Positions 1 through 8,430 of a stretch of DNA of 36,502 bases are shown piece after piece. This DNA is from Pirellulales bacterium (GTDB lineage: Bacteria; Planctomycetota; Planctomycetia; Pirellulales; JAICIG01), in contig JAICLL010000049.1 of assembly GCA_025927475.1 (NCBI GenBank), positions 1 through 36,502 of the forward strand, read 5' to 3'. Position 1 is the stretch's first letter; the number at the start of each line of letters is the position of its first letter. Both the position numbers and the translations under genes were made by a program. The notes under the pieces were generated by a model. It had not been told where the DNA came from. It searched no databases and was given only the letters and a program-made list of their open reading frames with translations.

Positions 1-78
1 CTCCTCACGGAATTGACGCCGGTGCAGCGACAGGTCGTCGAGTTGCTCGGGCTTACGCCCGACTCGTACGGGAATTGA
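1..78 (+). CDS. C-terminal end of an unidentified gene (cut by window edge)
   Basis: An open frame enters from the left edge and stops with TGA at 76-78, giving 25 residues that end LTPDSYGN. The segment TPVQRQVVELLGL looks like a helix from a real protein. It vaguely recalls the tails of some transposases, but 25 residues cannot settle a family. The downstream frame could begin at a TTG overlapping this stop by four bases, which would suggest coupling, although a later ATG is used in this annotation. Confidence 0.4.
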   Translation, partial: LLTELTPVQRQVVELLGLTPDSYGN

Positions 79-146
79 CCTCGCCTGGAAATTCACGAAA
101 ATTGCCGGACGGACCTGCGGAAAGTAGGCTGTACGCGTCGCAGCGC

Positions 147-515
147 ATGACGTTTAAGGGAGTTTTTACCGGGCAAAAGGAGAGCAGTACCGCTTTGATT
201 TTGGATCCCAACGGCGGAATCGTCGGCGCACGGATTAACCTGATTGGCACTGCAAGCCGCCAACCGCTTATCCGTATCGTGGATGAAGTATCACACGCTA
301 TCGACGTCGCTGAGCCTTGGTGGCCGGCCGAGGAGTTGCGACTATTAAATTATGGCGAGGCGAACGGAGCAGTTGCCCTTCGGACTTATTCGCACTCACT
401 TCTTTTTAACAGGGCTGCGGACCGTCTTGAGTTGGGTAACCAGATAATGGTTTTGTTCTTAGATGCCGCCGATGCGTCGCTGCTGCGCCGTCTTGCTAGC
501 GAGTTGACGAAATAG
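147..515 (+). CDS. Hypothetical protein, 122 aa
   Basis: No family is recognised. The protein begins MTFKGVFTGQKESSTALIL, is mixed alpha/beta in character and has no signal peptide or membrane segment. The frame is open upstream to a TTG at 75 that overlaps the preceding stop; the ATG at 147 is preferred because the extra residues look unstructured, but neither start has a strong Shine-Dalgarno. Only 17 bases separate it from the next gene, so the two are probably co-transcribed. Codons such as TTA and ATA are commoner here than in the housekeeping genes, which may point to acquired DNA. Confidence 0.55.
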   Translation: MTFKGVFTGQKESSTALILDPNGGIVGARINLIGTASRQPLIRIVDEVSHAIDVAEPWWPAEELRLLNYGEANGAVALRTYSHSLLFNRAADRLELGNQIMVLFLDAADASLLRRLASELTK

Positions 516-532
516 AGCCGAGGTCTTTTTTC

Positions 533-1222
533 ATGCGAGAGACGTCTGATCTGCCAGTCTTGTACGTGAGGGAACAGCGCGCGCACGCCAGCACTCATAT
601 TCTTGTACGTGGCCCAGTCTATGGTTCAGGATATCTGCGATGGCTCGGTGGCGGCGAGCGCGAGGTAGCCTTGCTAATAGGTCATTCATCCCAAAGTTAC
701 ACGGCTCGCGCGAGTCTCTCTCACTCGCTCCGAATTCCCCTTGGCGATATAGAAGGCTTCGACGTCATTACTGACGAGCACCGCTTTCTTCGCGATACCC
801 AAAACTACTCATCCGTTGCGATTTCCCGCGATATGATTCCCGATGCGATATTAGGCGCGGTTGTAATTCCGGCTGATGCTGGGGCGCGCCGTTACGATCG
901 CACTCTCCGGATCAAGATGGAGCTAGACGAGCCGATTAGCCCCATGCTGCTCGATGATATCGTGTCTTCGCCGGCGGATGAGCGCCTCGTTTGGCGGTAC
1001 GAAGCGAAGAATGACTCCGGATATTTGATCCTCCGCGCGGCAACGGTTCTGGCGCGCGGGGCGCAGAACGCTGACTGTATCGTGATCGCCGAGCGCGGGG
1101 ATTTGGAGGCGCTCACGGCGCGTGCGGACATCTATGGTTTTCTTCGGGTAACCGAGCGGTCGATGGAGAAGAATATCCGCGCCGAGCGCCGACTAGGAAA
1201 GATTATCTGCGTGGTTGGATGA
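533..1222 (+). CDS. Hypothetical protein, 229 aa
   Basis: This is a soluble protein of unknown function with no motif that can be assigned. It has alternating hydrophobic beta-like stretches (GYLRWLGGGEREVALLIGH, AILGAVVIPAD, DCIVIAERGD) and many charged residues. The reading frame is uninterrupted and follows the previous gene by 17 bases. Its stop precedes the start of the next gene by six bases, so it lies in a probable three-gene run with a small membrane protein. The base composition resembles the preceding gene and differs from the GC-rich core genes. Confidence 0.6.
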   Translation: MRETSDLPVLYVREQRAHASTHILVRGPVYGSGYLRWLGGGEREVALLIGHSSQSYTARASLSHSLRIPLGDIEGFDVITDEHRFLRDTQNYSSVAISRDMIPDAILGAVVIPADAGARRYDRTLRIKMELDEPISPMLLDDIVSSPADERLVWRYEAKNDSGYLILRAATVLARGAQNADCIVIAERGDLEALTARADIYGFLRVTERSMEKNIRAERRLGKIICVVG

Positions 1223-1228
1223 GTCGAA

Positions 1229-1510
1229 ATGGACGAGAACCCTTATTCCGCGCCCAGGACGTTTTGCGACGTCCCGCGATGCGCTCGGCGGAGATTGCCG
1301 AAGTTCACGGCGCCGGTGCTCCTGAACTTGGTGCTGCTCGTCGTGATCACGCGTGCGATGTTTTCTGGACACGCCGTGATTGCGGTGGCGGCCGCGCTGG
1401 CGCTGGTCATGCCGGCTCGCTATATCGGTCTACAGAGCAAACGAATAAGCAAAAGGAAACGAAGACAAACGAAGACACCCAGCCTCTGGCTGAGCCGCGG
1501 GCAAAAATGA
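1229..1510 (+). CDS. Small membrane protein with MDENPYSAP start
   Basis: This 93-residue protein opens MDENPYSAP, an N-terminus that is recurrent in small planctomycete membrane proteins. It has one or two hydrophobic segments (about residues 28-60, including LLNLVLLVVI and VIAVAAALALVM) and a very basic tail (KRISKRKRRQ) that should stay in the cytoplasm. The ATG at 1229 is chosen over an overlapping start at 1219 in another frame because its product has coherent membrane topology and the known N-terminal motif. The gene follows the preceding one almost immediately. Function is unknown. Confidence 0.6.
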   Translation: MDENPYSAPRTFCDVPRCARRRLPKFTAPVLLNLVLLVVITRAMFSGHAVIAVAAALALVMPARYIGLQSKRISKRKRRQTKTPSLWLSRGQK

Positions 1511-1524
1511 GGCAACCAAAGTGC

Positions 1525-1552
1525 TTGACAGGAACATGGCCATATGTATACT
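1525..1552 (+). promoter_or_regulatory. Consensus sigma70-type promoter for the transposase
   Basis: TTGACA at 1525-1530 and TATACT at 1547-1552 are separated by 16 bases, close to the vegetative consensus. The transposase start lies 30 bases downstream and is preceded by GGGAGG. A strong, self-contained promoter suggests the element is or was recently expressed. Confidence 0.65.
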
Positions 1553-1581
1553 GACGGCGGCTTCGTTCACGGGAGGCTGTC

Positions 1582-2682
1582 ATGCCCGCTTATGCTCGCC
1601 GTCAAATTGTCGATGAGTCGGTCGTCGGGGTCTATCACTGCATGGCTCGCTGCGTCCGACGCGCGTTTCTCTGCGGCGTGGACCGCTATACCGGGCAAAA
1701 CTTCGATCACCGCAAAACCTGGATCCGCCAACGCTTGGAACAATTGGCCGGCATCCTGGCGATCGATGTGCTCGGCTTCGCGGTGCTCTCAAATCATTTA
1801 CATGTCATGCTGCGCATTCGGCCCGATGTCGCGGCCGAATGGAGCGACGAAGAAGTCGCCCTCCGCTGGTGGCGTCTGCACCCCGGCCGCCGCAACGAAG
1901 ACGGCACGCCCGCCGAACCCGAGCCGCATGAGCTCGCCATGCTGCTCGCCGATGCAGAGGCGCTGGCAAAGCGTCGGCGGCGGCTGTCGAGCCTCTCGTG
2001 GTTCATGCGCTCGGTTTGCGAGCCGATCGCGAGGCGCGCTAACCGCGAAGACCGCGTTCGGGGTAGTTTTTGGGAGGGACGATTTAAATCACAAGCGGTC
2101 CTCGATGAGCCCGCGGCGCTGGCGTGCAGCGTGTACATCGACCTGAATCCGATCCGCGCGGGTGTGGCGCAGACGCCCGAGACCTCGGAGTTTACGGGGG
2201 CTTTTGAGCGCATCGAAGCGCGGCGGCAGCGGTGCGAGTCGGTTGTCGATGCGAGTTTGGCGATGCTCGAGGGAGCCACAAGGGGCGCCGTCGCGGAACC
2301 GTCTCGCGCGGCCGACGACTGGCTCAGCCCGATTCCGGCGTCGGGTCTGTTGCCGCGCGGCGCCGTGGCGGAGTGCTCTCCGTCGCCCTACCGCGCATCT
2401 CAGCAAGGCTTCTTGCCTCTCGATCCGGACGGGTATTTAGAGTTGCTCGACTGGACGGGGCGGCAGATTCGCAGCGACAAGCGGGGCGCGGTCCCCGCCG
2501 GCTTGCAACCGATCCTGGACCGCCTGCGCATCAACGCCGACGCTTGGGTTGACACCGTGACGCACCTCGGGCGTCGCTTCCACCGTGCGATCGGCCGTCC
2601 GCCGAGTCTGGCCTCGCGGGCGGCTAGTTCTGGAAAGCGCTGGCTGCACGGCCTATCCGCCAGCCGCAGGGTGTTTTCTTAG
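1582..2682 (+). CDS. RAYT/IS200-like HUH transposase
   Basis: The protein has the architecture of REP-associated tyrosine transposases (Y1_Tnp superfamily), single-strand nucleases that cut and join DNA through a phosphotyrosine. Visible motifs are the metal-binding HUH motif NHLHVM (His72 and His74), the block FWEGRFKSQ (163-171), and YIDLNPIRAG with the likely nucleophile Tyr185. At 366 residues it is longer than most bacterial RAYTs because of a C-terminal extension of unknown role (about residues 215-366). GGGAGG seven bases before the ATG fixes the start. No paired terminal inverted repeats were seen around it, as expected for single-copy RAYTs, which act on palindromic repeats elsewhere in the genome. 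The frame is intact and appears functional. Confidence 0.85.
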   Translation: MPAYARRQIVDESVVGVYHCMARCVRRAFLCGVDRYTGQNFDHRKTWIRQRLEQLAGILAIDVLGFAVLSNHLHVMLRIRPDVAAEWSDEEVALRWWRLHPGRRNEDGTPAEPEPHELAMLLADAEALAKRRRRLSSLSWFMRSVCEPIARRANREDRVRGSFWEGRFKSQAVLDEPAALACSVYIDLNPIRAGVAQTPETSEFTGAFERIEARRQRCESVVDASLAMLEGATRGAVAEPSRAADDWLSPIPASGLLPRGAVAECSPSPYRASQQGFLPLDPDGYLELLDWTGRQIRSDKRGAVPAGLQPILDRLRINADAWVDTVTHLGRRFHRAIGRPPSLASRAASSGKRWLHGLSASRRVFS

Positions 2683-2882
2683 TGCTGCCTTCGATTAGGC
2701 AATTCGAGGCGACCTGCGAAATCGCCTTGCGCGCCCTGAGCGCATTCTGACTTTCGGGCGAAAAGGATGGATGTCTCGGTTTCCTCGTTGATTTCGACCC
2801 CTTGCTGTTCGAGCTTGGTGGAAATACGCTGGCCCACGATCCCCCACCACCACCGCCCCGTAGCCCAATCGAGCGTGAGGCA

Positions 2883-3191
2883 ATGGAGCGACTTCAAGAT
2901 GAGAATTGGGAGGAGTGGTCGAAGGCAACGGGCGACGATATGGAACAAATGATCGCGGACATGGTCGACCAGATTCTATTCGAGCGCGAGCAAGCGGACA
3001 TTGTGGCCCGCGGCATTCAGGTCGAGGATGAGGTATCCGCGAAGATGGCGCTACATGATCAGTATGCCGATAAAACCGGCCAAGAGCGCATGAGCGGCGA
3101 AGAGCGGGCCACATGGGAAGATTTCTACCGCCGACAAGCCGAGGAGAAATTCGGGCTGACGCCGAAGAAGCCCGCAACTGCCGACGAGTGA
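2883..3191 (+). CDS. Hypothetical acidic helical protein, 102 aa
   Basis: No family is recognised. The protein is rich in Glu, Asp, Gln and Met and is probably largely helical (MERLQDENWEEWSKATGDDM, then EEKFGLTPKKPATADE at the end). The open frame extends upstream to a TTG at 2802 through a proline run. The ATG at 2883, preceded by GAGCGTGAGG, is preferred because the upstream part looks non-coding on this strand and contains protein-like sequence on the other. It ends 23 bases before the next gene, so the two may form an operon. Confidence 0.5.
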   Translation: MERLQDENWEEWSKATGDDMEQMIADMVDQILFEREQADIVARGIQVEDEVSAKMALHDQYADKTGQERMSGEERATWEDFYRRQAEEKFGLTPKKPATADE

Positions 3192-3214
3192 GCAAGCAAG
3201 AAGGTATCAGCAAC

Positions 3215-3952
3215 ATGGCGAAAAAACCAAGCCCTAAGAAAGTCATTGCACGAGTCGTCAACGAAGTGCTCCCGCCGGCGGGATTCATGCCGGCAGAGAA
3301 AATACTCGTCCGCGCCTGCGGCGACCAGGTTCATGGACTTAATGTGCAGACTATGTGGGGACAGCTAGAATACTGCGTAAACATTATGTTCCATTACCGT
3401 TTCTTGGCGAGCGTATCCACGATGGAGCATACACCACTTCACGAATACCGGGAGGTGGATTTCGTGCTGCGGGCGCGCTTGGGCAAATTCCTCGATGGCT
3501 ACGACGCTTGGTCGAGTTGCACGCCGGCTGACGCGAAGTTCGAGGCGCGACTCAGGCAGCACCTCGAGGCCAGCCTCGATATTTTGGATGATTGCTCTAA
3601 CAAATGGTCCGACCCCGCGTATTTTCTCAGGCTGGCGCCGCCAGCGGTGCTCGCGGCCGATGTGCCGGTCGAGGGAGTTGAGCCGCCGATTCCGTCGCAA
3701 AATACTATTCCACGGATCTGGAGTCTGCTTCCCGAGTGGTGTCCCGACCGGCATGACTTCGCGTACGCCCTATGCCAAATAGCAATGCGAGAAGGCCAGT
3801 TCGCCGACGCGATCAAGTATGCCGACATTGCCTTGACCGCGGAGCTTGGTGAGCACTGGCAATGGCAAAAGGACAGACTGCGCACACTACGTGCGGAAGC
3901 AATCGTGGCGCGCGGTGGGCGCGGCGAAGACGCCGTAGCATCTAAAAATTAA
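3215..3952 (+). CDS. DUF4304-like hypothetical protein, 245 aa
   Basis: The N-terminal half (VVNEVLPPAGFMPAEKILVR, then WGQLEYCVNIMF) has the layout of DUF4304-type proteins, in which a helix and a G-F motif precede strands describing an immunity-protein-like fold; this assignment is by eye and tentative. The C-terminal part contains a short TPR-like helix pair (ALCQIAMREGQFADAIKYAD). There is no signal peptide. The start is the ATG at 3215, with AGAAGG about ten bases upstream. DUF4304 proteins are often encoded near contact-dependent toxins, and the remnant of a large repeat-rich surface gene lies just downstream, but a functional link is only inference. Confidence 0.55.
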   Translation: MAKKPSPKKVIARVVNEVLPPAGFMPAEKILVRACGDQVHGLNVQTMWGQLEYCVNIMFHYRFLASVSTMEHTPLHEYREVDFVLRARLGKFLDGYDAWSSCTPADAKFEARLRQHLEASLDILDDCSNKWSDPAYFLRLAPPAVLAADVPVEGVEPPIPSQNTIPRIWSLLPEWCPDRHDFAYALCQIAMREGQFADAIKYADIALTAELGEHWQWQKDRLRTLRAEAIVARGGRGEDAVASKN

Positions 3953-4131
3953 AGGCGGTCGGGAAAGGAAGAGACGATCGAACGAAATGGTGATGTCTGA
4001 TTTCAATGGGATGCACCCTTGCACGCGCCGTTCCCGCACGGTTATGTGCCGCTTCGGCAGGCGCTGGTGTTGTTGATTGATTGGTTCTTTGACAATCCGG
4101 TTTTTCCTTCCGCTTGCGGTTGCTCACGGCA

Positions 4132-4169
4132 GGCTGGTTGGCTTCGCGCGCCGGCGAAGCCAACCAGCC
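4132..4169. repeat. Perfect 16-bp inverted repeat (hairpin)
   Basis: The arms at 4132-4147 and 4154-4169 are perfect complements around a 6-base loop. It lies between the DUF4304-like gene and the point where the Ser/Thr-repeat gene begins abruptly. There is no T-run, so it may be a palindromic element marking the rearrangement, rather than a terminator. Confidence 0.75.
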
Positions 4170-4193
4170 GAGGGCGGCTGGGTTTGAAATTGA

Positions 4194-6028
4194 AGCGGCA
4201 ACTCGATCACCGGCAGTTACTCATTGACCGACACTTCTTCAAACTCAACAACCAATTACGAAACCGACACGAATCAGACCCACACCGTAAGTTCCACCGC
4301 CATCGACACATCGACCACCACGACTACCCGATCGGGCAACGACGTTACGGCTTCGTACACGCTGACCGAAACCGGCTCGTCCGGCGGCACGCTCTACAAG
4401 CTCGACGTGAATCAGACTCAGTCGATCAGCCTCTCGCAAACCGATCAGGGCACGACCAGCGCCACCCCCTACGGCAACGAGATCACCGGCTCGCGCAGCG
4501 GTTCTTCCAACGACAATAGCAGCGCCACGCTCTGGTCGACCGAGACGAACACGGGCGGCGTGACGGGCGGCAGCCCGGCACTGTCGGTCAGCGCCAGCGA
4601 AACCGATACCAGCAGCGATAGCACCACCTTCTCGGGCAACGACGTCACGGGCCAAACGACGACCAGCGCCACGCAGACCGACACGGCCAGCCGCCCGGAA
4701 ACGATCACCAATGTTTCTTCGACGACCAATGGATCGAAATACACCCTGACGACCACCGCCACTAGCGAGACGGCCAACAGCTTCACCGGCAGTTTTTCGT
4801 TCTCCGAAACGTCGAACACCTCGTTCTCGAATTACGAAAGCGACGTCAATAGCTCCCTGTCAAGCACCCACACTGAAACGGGCAACTCCACCGACACGGC
4901 CTACCGGTCGGGCAACTCGGTCACCGGCGGCTACACGCTCTCCGATATCACCACCAGCAGCACGACGCTCACCGAGACGTCGCTGAACGGCACGATCAAC
5001 GTCACCGCCACCACCACGGCCAGCGACACCACCAGCGTCACCACCACCGGCAACGACGTAACCGGCGCTTCGACCAGCAGCCAGACGGCCACCTCGAATG
5101 ACACGCAGACCAAGAGCGATGGCTACGGGACCGGCGTGCCCGGCAACCTGTGGACCAGGACACGCAGACGATCACGACCGTCGGTTCCAACACCAACTCG
5201 GCCAGCGACAACTCGATCACCGGCGGGTTTACGATCGCTGAGGGCGGCACGACCACCGTCACCACGCACGACAGCGGCACCCGCAACGGCAACAGCTATA
5301 GCGTCAGCTCGACCGATATATCCACCGTCATATCGAGCCAGCAATCCGGCGATTCGATCACGGGTGTCTTAAACAGCACGCAGATCACCACCGACAGCGA
5401 CACGCTCTCGAATATCGGCAGCTCGGGCACGACGGGCAATTACACCATCAGCGAAACCAACAACTCTTCCGCCACGGTCACCCAGCTCGGCAACACGGTA
5501 GTGGGCGACTCGACGCAGACCACCACCTCCAGCGATACCACCTCAGTCGGGCAGACCAGCCAGGACGGCGCTGCCAGCCTCACGCTGTCGTCCAGCGACA
5601 CCACCGGCGGCACGGCCACGGAGGTGTCGAACCGCATCACCGGCAGCCTGAGCGCGTCGTCGAACGAGTCGCACACGACCAGCCTGAGCCAGAGCGGCAC
5701 GAACTCCGGCGGCACGTACACGCTGACGGCCACCACCAGCGAGTCGCCTTCGACCAGCGAAACCGGCAACTCGATCAGCGGCGATTACAGCTTCACTCAG
5801 GCCGCCGCGCAGGGCTATTCGTTTAACGAGAGCGCCGTTTCGGGCACGAGCACCTACACGCTCAGCGAAGACGGCACGAAGGCTTACACGCTCCGTCAAT
5901 CGGGCAGCCACGTGAGCGGCGGCTATACGATTGCCGACCTGGGAACCGATGGCTACACGCTGGCGGAAAATGGCGCCGACGGCCAGGGCGGTTACGGCAA
6001 CTCGCTTTCCGCCAAGCGTGTTTGGTGA
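4194..6028 (+). pseudogene. 5'-truncated, frameshifted Ser/Thr-rich repeat protein
   Basis: Two overlapping frames encode one low-complexity protein of about 600 residues, very rich in Ser, Thr, Gly and Asn. A motif of the form GN-x-[VI]-TG recurs roughly every 45 residues (SGNSITG, GNEITG, GNDVTG, GNSVTG, DNSITG, SNRITG, GNSISG). The pattern resembles the repeat region of very large planctomycete surface or Rhs-type proteins; that link is from memory. The frame opens inside a repeat, directly after a TGA at 4191-4193 and with no ATG or signal peptide, so the 5' part is missing. Between about 5115 and 5155 the coding frame shifts by one base (consistent with a one-base loss), after which the repeats resume (DTQTITTVGSN) and run to a TGA at 6026. 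A real protein would have to begin at a TTG (4224) and would end out of frame near 5372. It is called a pseudogene, although a sequencing error at the shift cannot be excluded. Confidence 0.7.
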
Positions 6029-6129
6029 ACCATTCAATTGCTGATCGGCGCCGGTCGTGCGATAATCAGCCGCGGGCGAGAAGGATGGATGTCCGGCCAA
6101 GTGAAAGAAGAACTCGTATTTTGACAAAC

Positions 6130-8085
6130 ATGCCCGCACCGAACCAAGCCGCCAATCGTCGCACCTTTCTCAAGCGCACGGCCCTCACGGGCGCCGCGGC
6201 GGGTGCCGGCGCCGGCGCGTATTGGCTCGGTGGGCGAAAGCGTGCCTCGCGCAGCCTGGGCAAAAAGGTGATTGTCATCGGCATCGACGGCATGGACCCG
6301 CGGCTGTGCGAGCGCATGATGAGCCAGGGACTGCTGCCGCATCTCGCCCGGCTGCGCGAGCGCGGCGGTTTCAGCGATTTGGGCACCAGCATTCCGCCGC
6401 AAAGCCCGGTGGCCTGGGCCAATTTCATCAACGGCGCCGGTCCCGGCTCGCACGGCATTTTCGACTTTGTGCACCGGCATCCGCACGAGCAGTGTGCGAT
6501 GTTTTATTCCGCCGCCGAGACGGTCGATGGCAAAACCGTGCTCCGCCGGCAGGGCGTGCCCTTTTGGGACTTTTTGGACGCCGCCGGCATCCCTTCGACC
6601 TTTTACGATCTGCCGTCGAATTACCCGCCCAGCCCTTCGCACCACGGGCATCACCGCGCCATCGCCGGCATGGGAACGCCCGACATGCTCGGCACCTATG
6701 GCACCTATCAGCACTTCGCCGAGAACAACCCGCTGGAGCCCGCTACCGAAAGCATCGGCAAGCGGTTCGTGCTGACCTTCACCGACGATCAGGCCGAAGC
6801 CGCCCTCGTCGGACCAACCAACTCAATGCTCGAAGAACCCGGGCCGATCTCAGTGCCGATCCAGGTCTACCGCGACCGCCAGGCCGACGCGGCCCTGATC
6901 GAAGTGCAGGGTCAGCGTCTGCTGCTCAAAGCCGGGCAGTGGAGCAATTGGACCCGGCTGAAGTTCGATCTGGCTTGGTACACCCCGAGCGTCAGCGGCA
7001 TTTGCCGTTTTTATCTGCAAGAGGTCTCGCCGAACTTCAAGCTCTACGTTACGCCCATCAACGTCGATCCCAGCGCGCCGGCGACGCAGCTCTCGGAACC
7101 GGCGTCGTTCATCGAGAAGGTCTCAGACCGGCTCGGCCTGTTTTATACCACCGGCTTTCAAGAAGACTACAACGCCCGCAAAGACGACGTGTTCCGCGAT
7201 GACGAATTTCAGCGGCAGGCCAACCTGGTGCTTGAAGAGCGCTTGGCGCTGTTCGATTATGCGGTCGACGATTACGAAGACGGCCTGCTGTTTTTTTATT
7301 TCTCGAGCAGCGATCTGCAGTCGCACATTTTCTGGTGGGATTCCGACGAAAAGCACCCGATTCGCTCAGATAGCGAGGCGAAAAAATGTTTCGGCCACGT
7401 ACACCGGCTTTATCAGCGGCTCGACCGCGTGGTGGGCGATCTTTACGACCGCTGCGGCGACCGCGCCACGATGATCGTGATGAGCGACCACGGCTTCGCC
7501 AACTTCGCCATGCAGTTCAATCTGAATTCGTGGCTGCGGGCAATGGGATATTTGGGACCGCCGGAATGCACTTCGATCATGAAAGACGTCGATTGGTCGC
7601 AGACGGTGGCCTATGGGCTGGGCATCAACGGACTTTATCTGAACCTGAAGGGCCGCGAACGCGACGGCATCGTCGAGCCGGGCGAGGAACAAGAGGCGCT
7701 GCTCACTGAGCTAGCCACGCGGCTGCAAGCGGTGACGGATTTCAACGGCCAACCGGTGATTCGCAATGTCTATCGTTCCGATCGCATTTATTCGGGCGAC
7801 GCGACCGCGCTGGCCCCCGACTTGATCGTGGGCTATCGCCGCGGTTATCGTGCATCGTGGGCCACGTCGAGCGGCGACCTGACCGACGAGATCCTCTTGC
7901 CCAACAATCTGGCCTGGAGCGCCGACCACTGTGCCGATGCCCTGGAAGTGCCCGGCGTGCTGTTTTGCAATCGGGGGTTGCGCGGCAAAAACCCGAAATT
8001 GATTGACATCGCGCCGTCGATTCTGGCAGAGTTTGGATTGAACGTACCATCCTCAATGACGGGAAAAAACATGTTTTCGGGATGA
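6130..8085 (+). CDS. Tat-exported alkaline-phosphatase-superfamily phosphodiesterase
   Basis: This 651-residue protein starts with a twin-arginine signal (RRTFLKR at 10-16, then a Gly/Ala-rich hydrophobic stretch), so it should be folded before export. The mature part belongs to the type I phosphodiesterase/nucleotide pyrophosphatase branch (COG3379-like). It has VIGIDGMD (metal Asp, about 49-56), PPQSPVAWANF carrying the Ser/Thr nucleophile position, then GPGSHGIFDF, MSDHGF (metal Asp/His near residue 453) and WSADHCAD near the C-terminus. Such enzymes use two metals to hydrolyse phosphate mono- or diesters; the substrate cannot be told. The ATG at 6130 is chosen because it places the Tat motif correctly; the frame itself opens earlier. 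It heads a same-strand cluster with an RHH-like protein, a membrane protein and a sulfotransferase, interrupted only by a large hairpin. Confidence 0.85.
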   Translation: MPAPNQAANRRTFLKRTALTGAAAGAGAGAYWLGGRKRASRSLGKKVIVIGIDGMDPRLCERMMSQGLLPHLARLRERGGFSDLGTSIPPQSPVAWANFINGAGPGSHGIFDFVHRHPHEQCAMFYSAAETVDGKTVLRRQGVPFWDFLDAAGIPSTFYDLPSNYPPSPSHHGHHRAIAGMGTPDMLGTYGTYQHFAENNPLEPATESIGKRFVLTFTDDQAEAALVGPTNSMLEEPGPISVPIQVYRDRQADAALIEVQGQRLLLKAGQWSNWTRLKFDLAWYTPSVSGICRFYLQEVSPNFKLYVTPINVDPSAPATQLSEPASFIEKVSDRLGLFYTTGFQEDYNARKDDVFRDDEFQRQANLVLEERLALFDYAVDDYEDGLLFFYFSSSDLQSHIFWWDSDEKHPIRSDSEAKKCFGHVHRLYQRLDRVVGDLYDRCGDRATMIVMSDHGFANFAMQFNLNSWLRAMGYLGPPECTSIMKDVDWSQTVAYGLGINGLYLNLKGRERDGIVEPGEEQEALLTELATRLQAVTDFNGQPVIRNVYRSDRIYSGDATALAPDLIVGYRRGYRASWATSSGDLTDEILLPNNLAWSADHCADALEVPGVLFCNRGLRGKNPKLIDIAPSILAEFGLNVPSSMTGKNMFSG

Positions 8086-8097
8086 AATATTTTGTCC

Positions 8098-8196
8098 TAG
8101 GGTGGGCCGAGCGCAGCGAGTCCCACCGTCGGCCCGTAAGGCCCTTAACGTAATGCTGCCCGAAGTGGTGGGACTCGCTGCGCTCGGCCCACCCTA
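8098..8196. repeat. Perfect 30-bp inverted repeat with 39-base spacer
   Basis: The arms at 8098-8127 and 8167-8196 are exact reverse complements; each contains the block GGTGGGCCGAGCGCAGCGAG. The element lies 12 bases after the phosphodiesterase stop and 48 bases before the next gene. It could form a long cruciform or mRNA hairpin that attenuates transcription within the cluster, or it could be a mobile palindrome of the type RAYT enzymes act on. The sequence resembles an intergenic repeat recalled as frequent in Pirellulales genomes. Confidence 0.9.
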
Positions 8197-8244
8197 CGCC
8201 CTCATGTCGTCCGATTTCTCGTTAGCAAGCTGTTGAGAAACAAC

Positions 8245-8430
8245 ATGTCCAAGATCAAACTCGATTCCGGCCTCTACGACCGTGCCCAGCGGGCTGCCTC
8301 GGCCGCCGGGTACAGCACGGTCGATGAATTCATCGCCCACTGCATCGAAAACGAACTGCAAAAACTGCAAACCGACGATGCCGAAAGCCAGGTGTCCGAC
8401 CAGCTTCGCGGCCTGGGATACATTGAGTGA
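8245..8430 (+). CDS. Small RHH-like protein, 61 aa
   Basis: The protein begins MSKIKLDSGLYDRAQRAASA and continues with GYSTVDEFIAHCIENELQKL, the strand-helix-helix pattern of ribbon-helix-helix (CopG/Arc-like) proteins. A short acidic tail ends LRGLGYIE. Such proteins normally dimerise and bind DNA, but this one lacks an obviously basic strand, so a protein-binding role is possible. The ATG at 8245 is preferred to an in-frame TTG at 8233. Its TGA overlaps the ATG of the next gene by one base (TGATG), a sign of translational coupling with the membrane protein. Confidence 0.75.
   Translation: MSKIKLDSGLYDRAQRAASAAGYSTVDEFIAHCIENELQKLQTDDAESQVSDQLRGLGYIE

Noticed and set aside
2679..2876. Minus-strand protein-like segment (GRWWWGIVGQRISTKLEQQG) downstream of the transposase
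   Set aside because: It looks like the tail of a real protein but has no start, overlaps the plus-strand gene at 2883 when extended, and cannot be assigned; possibly a gene fragment, not enough to annotate.
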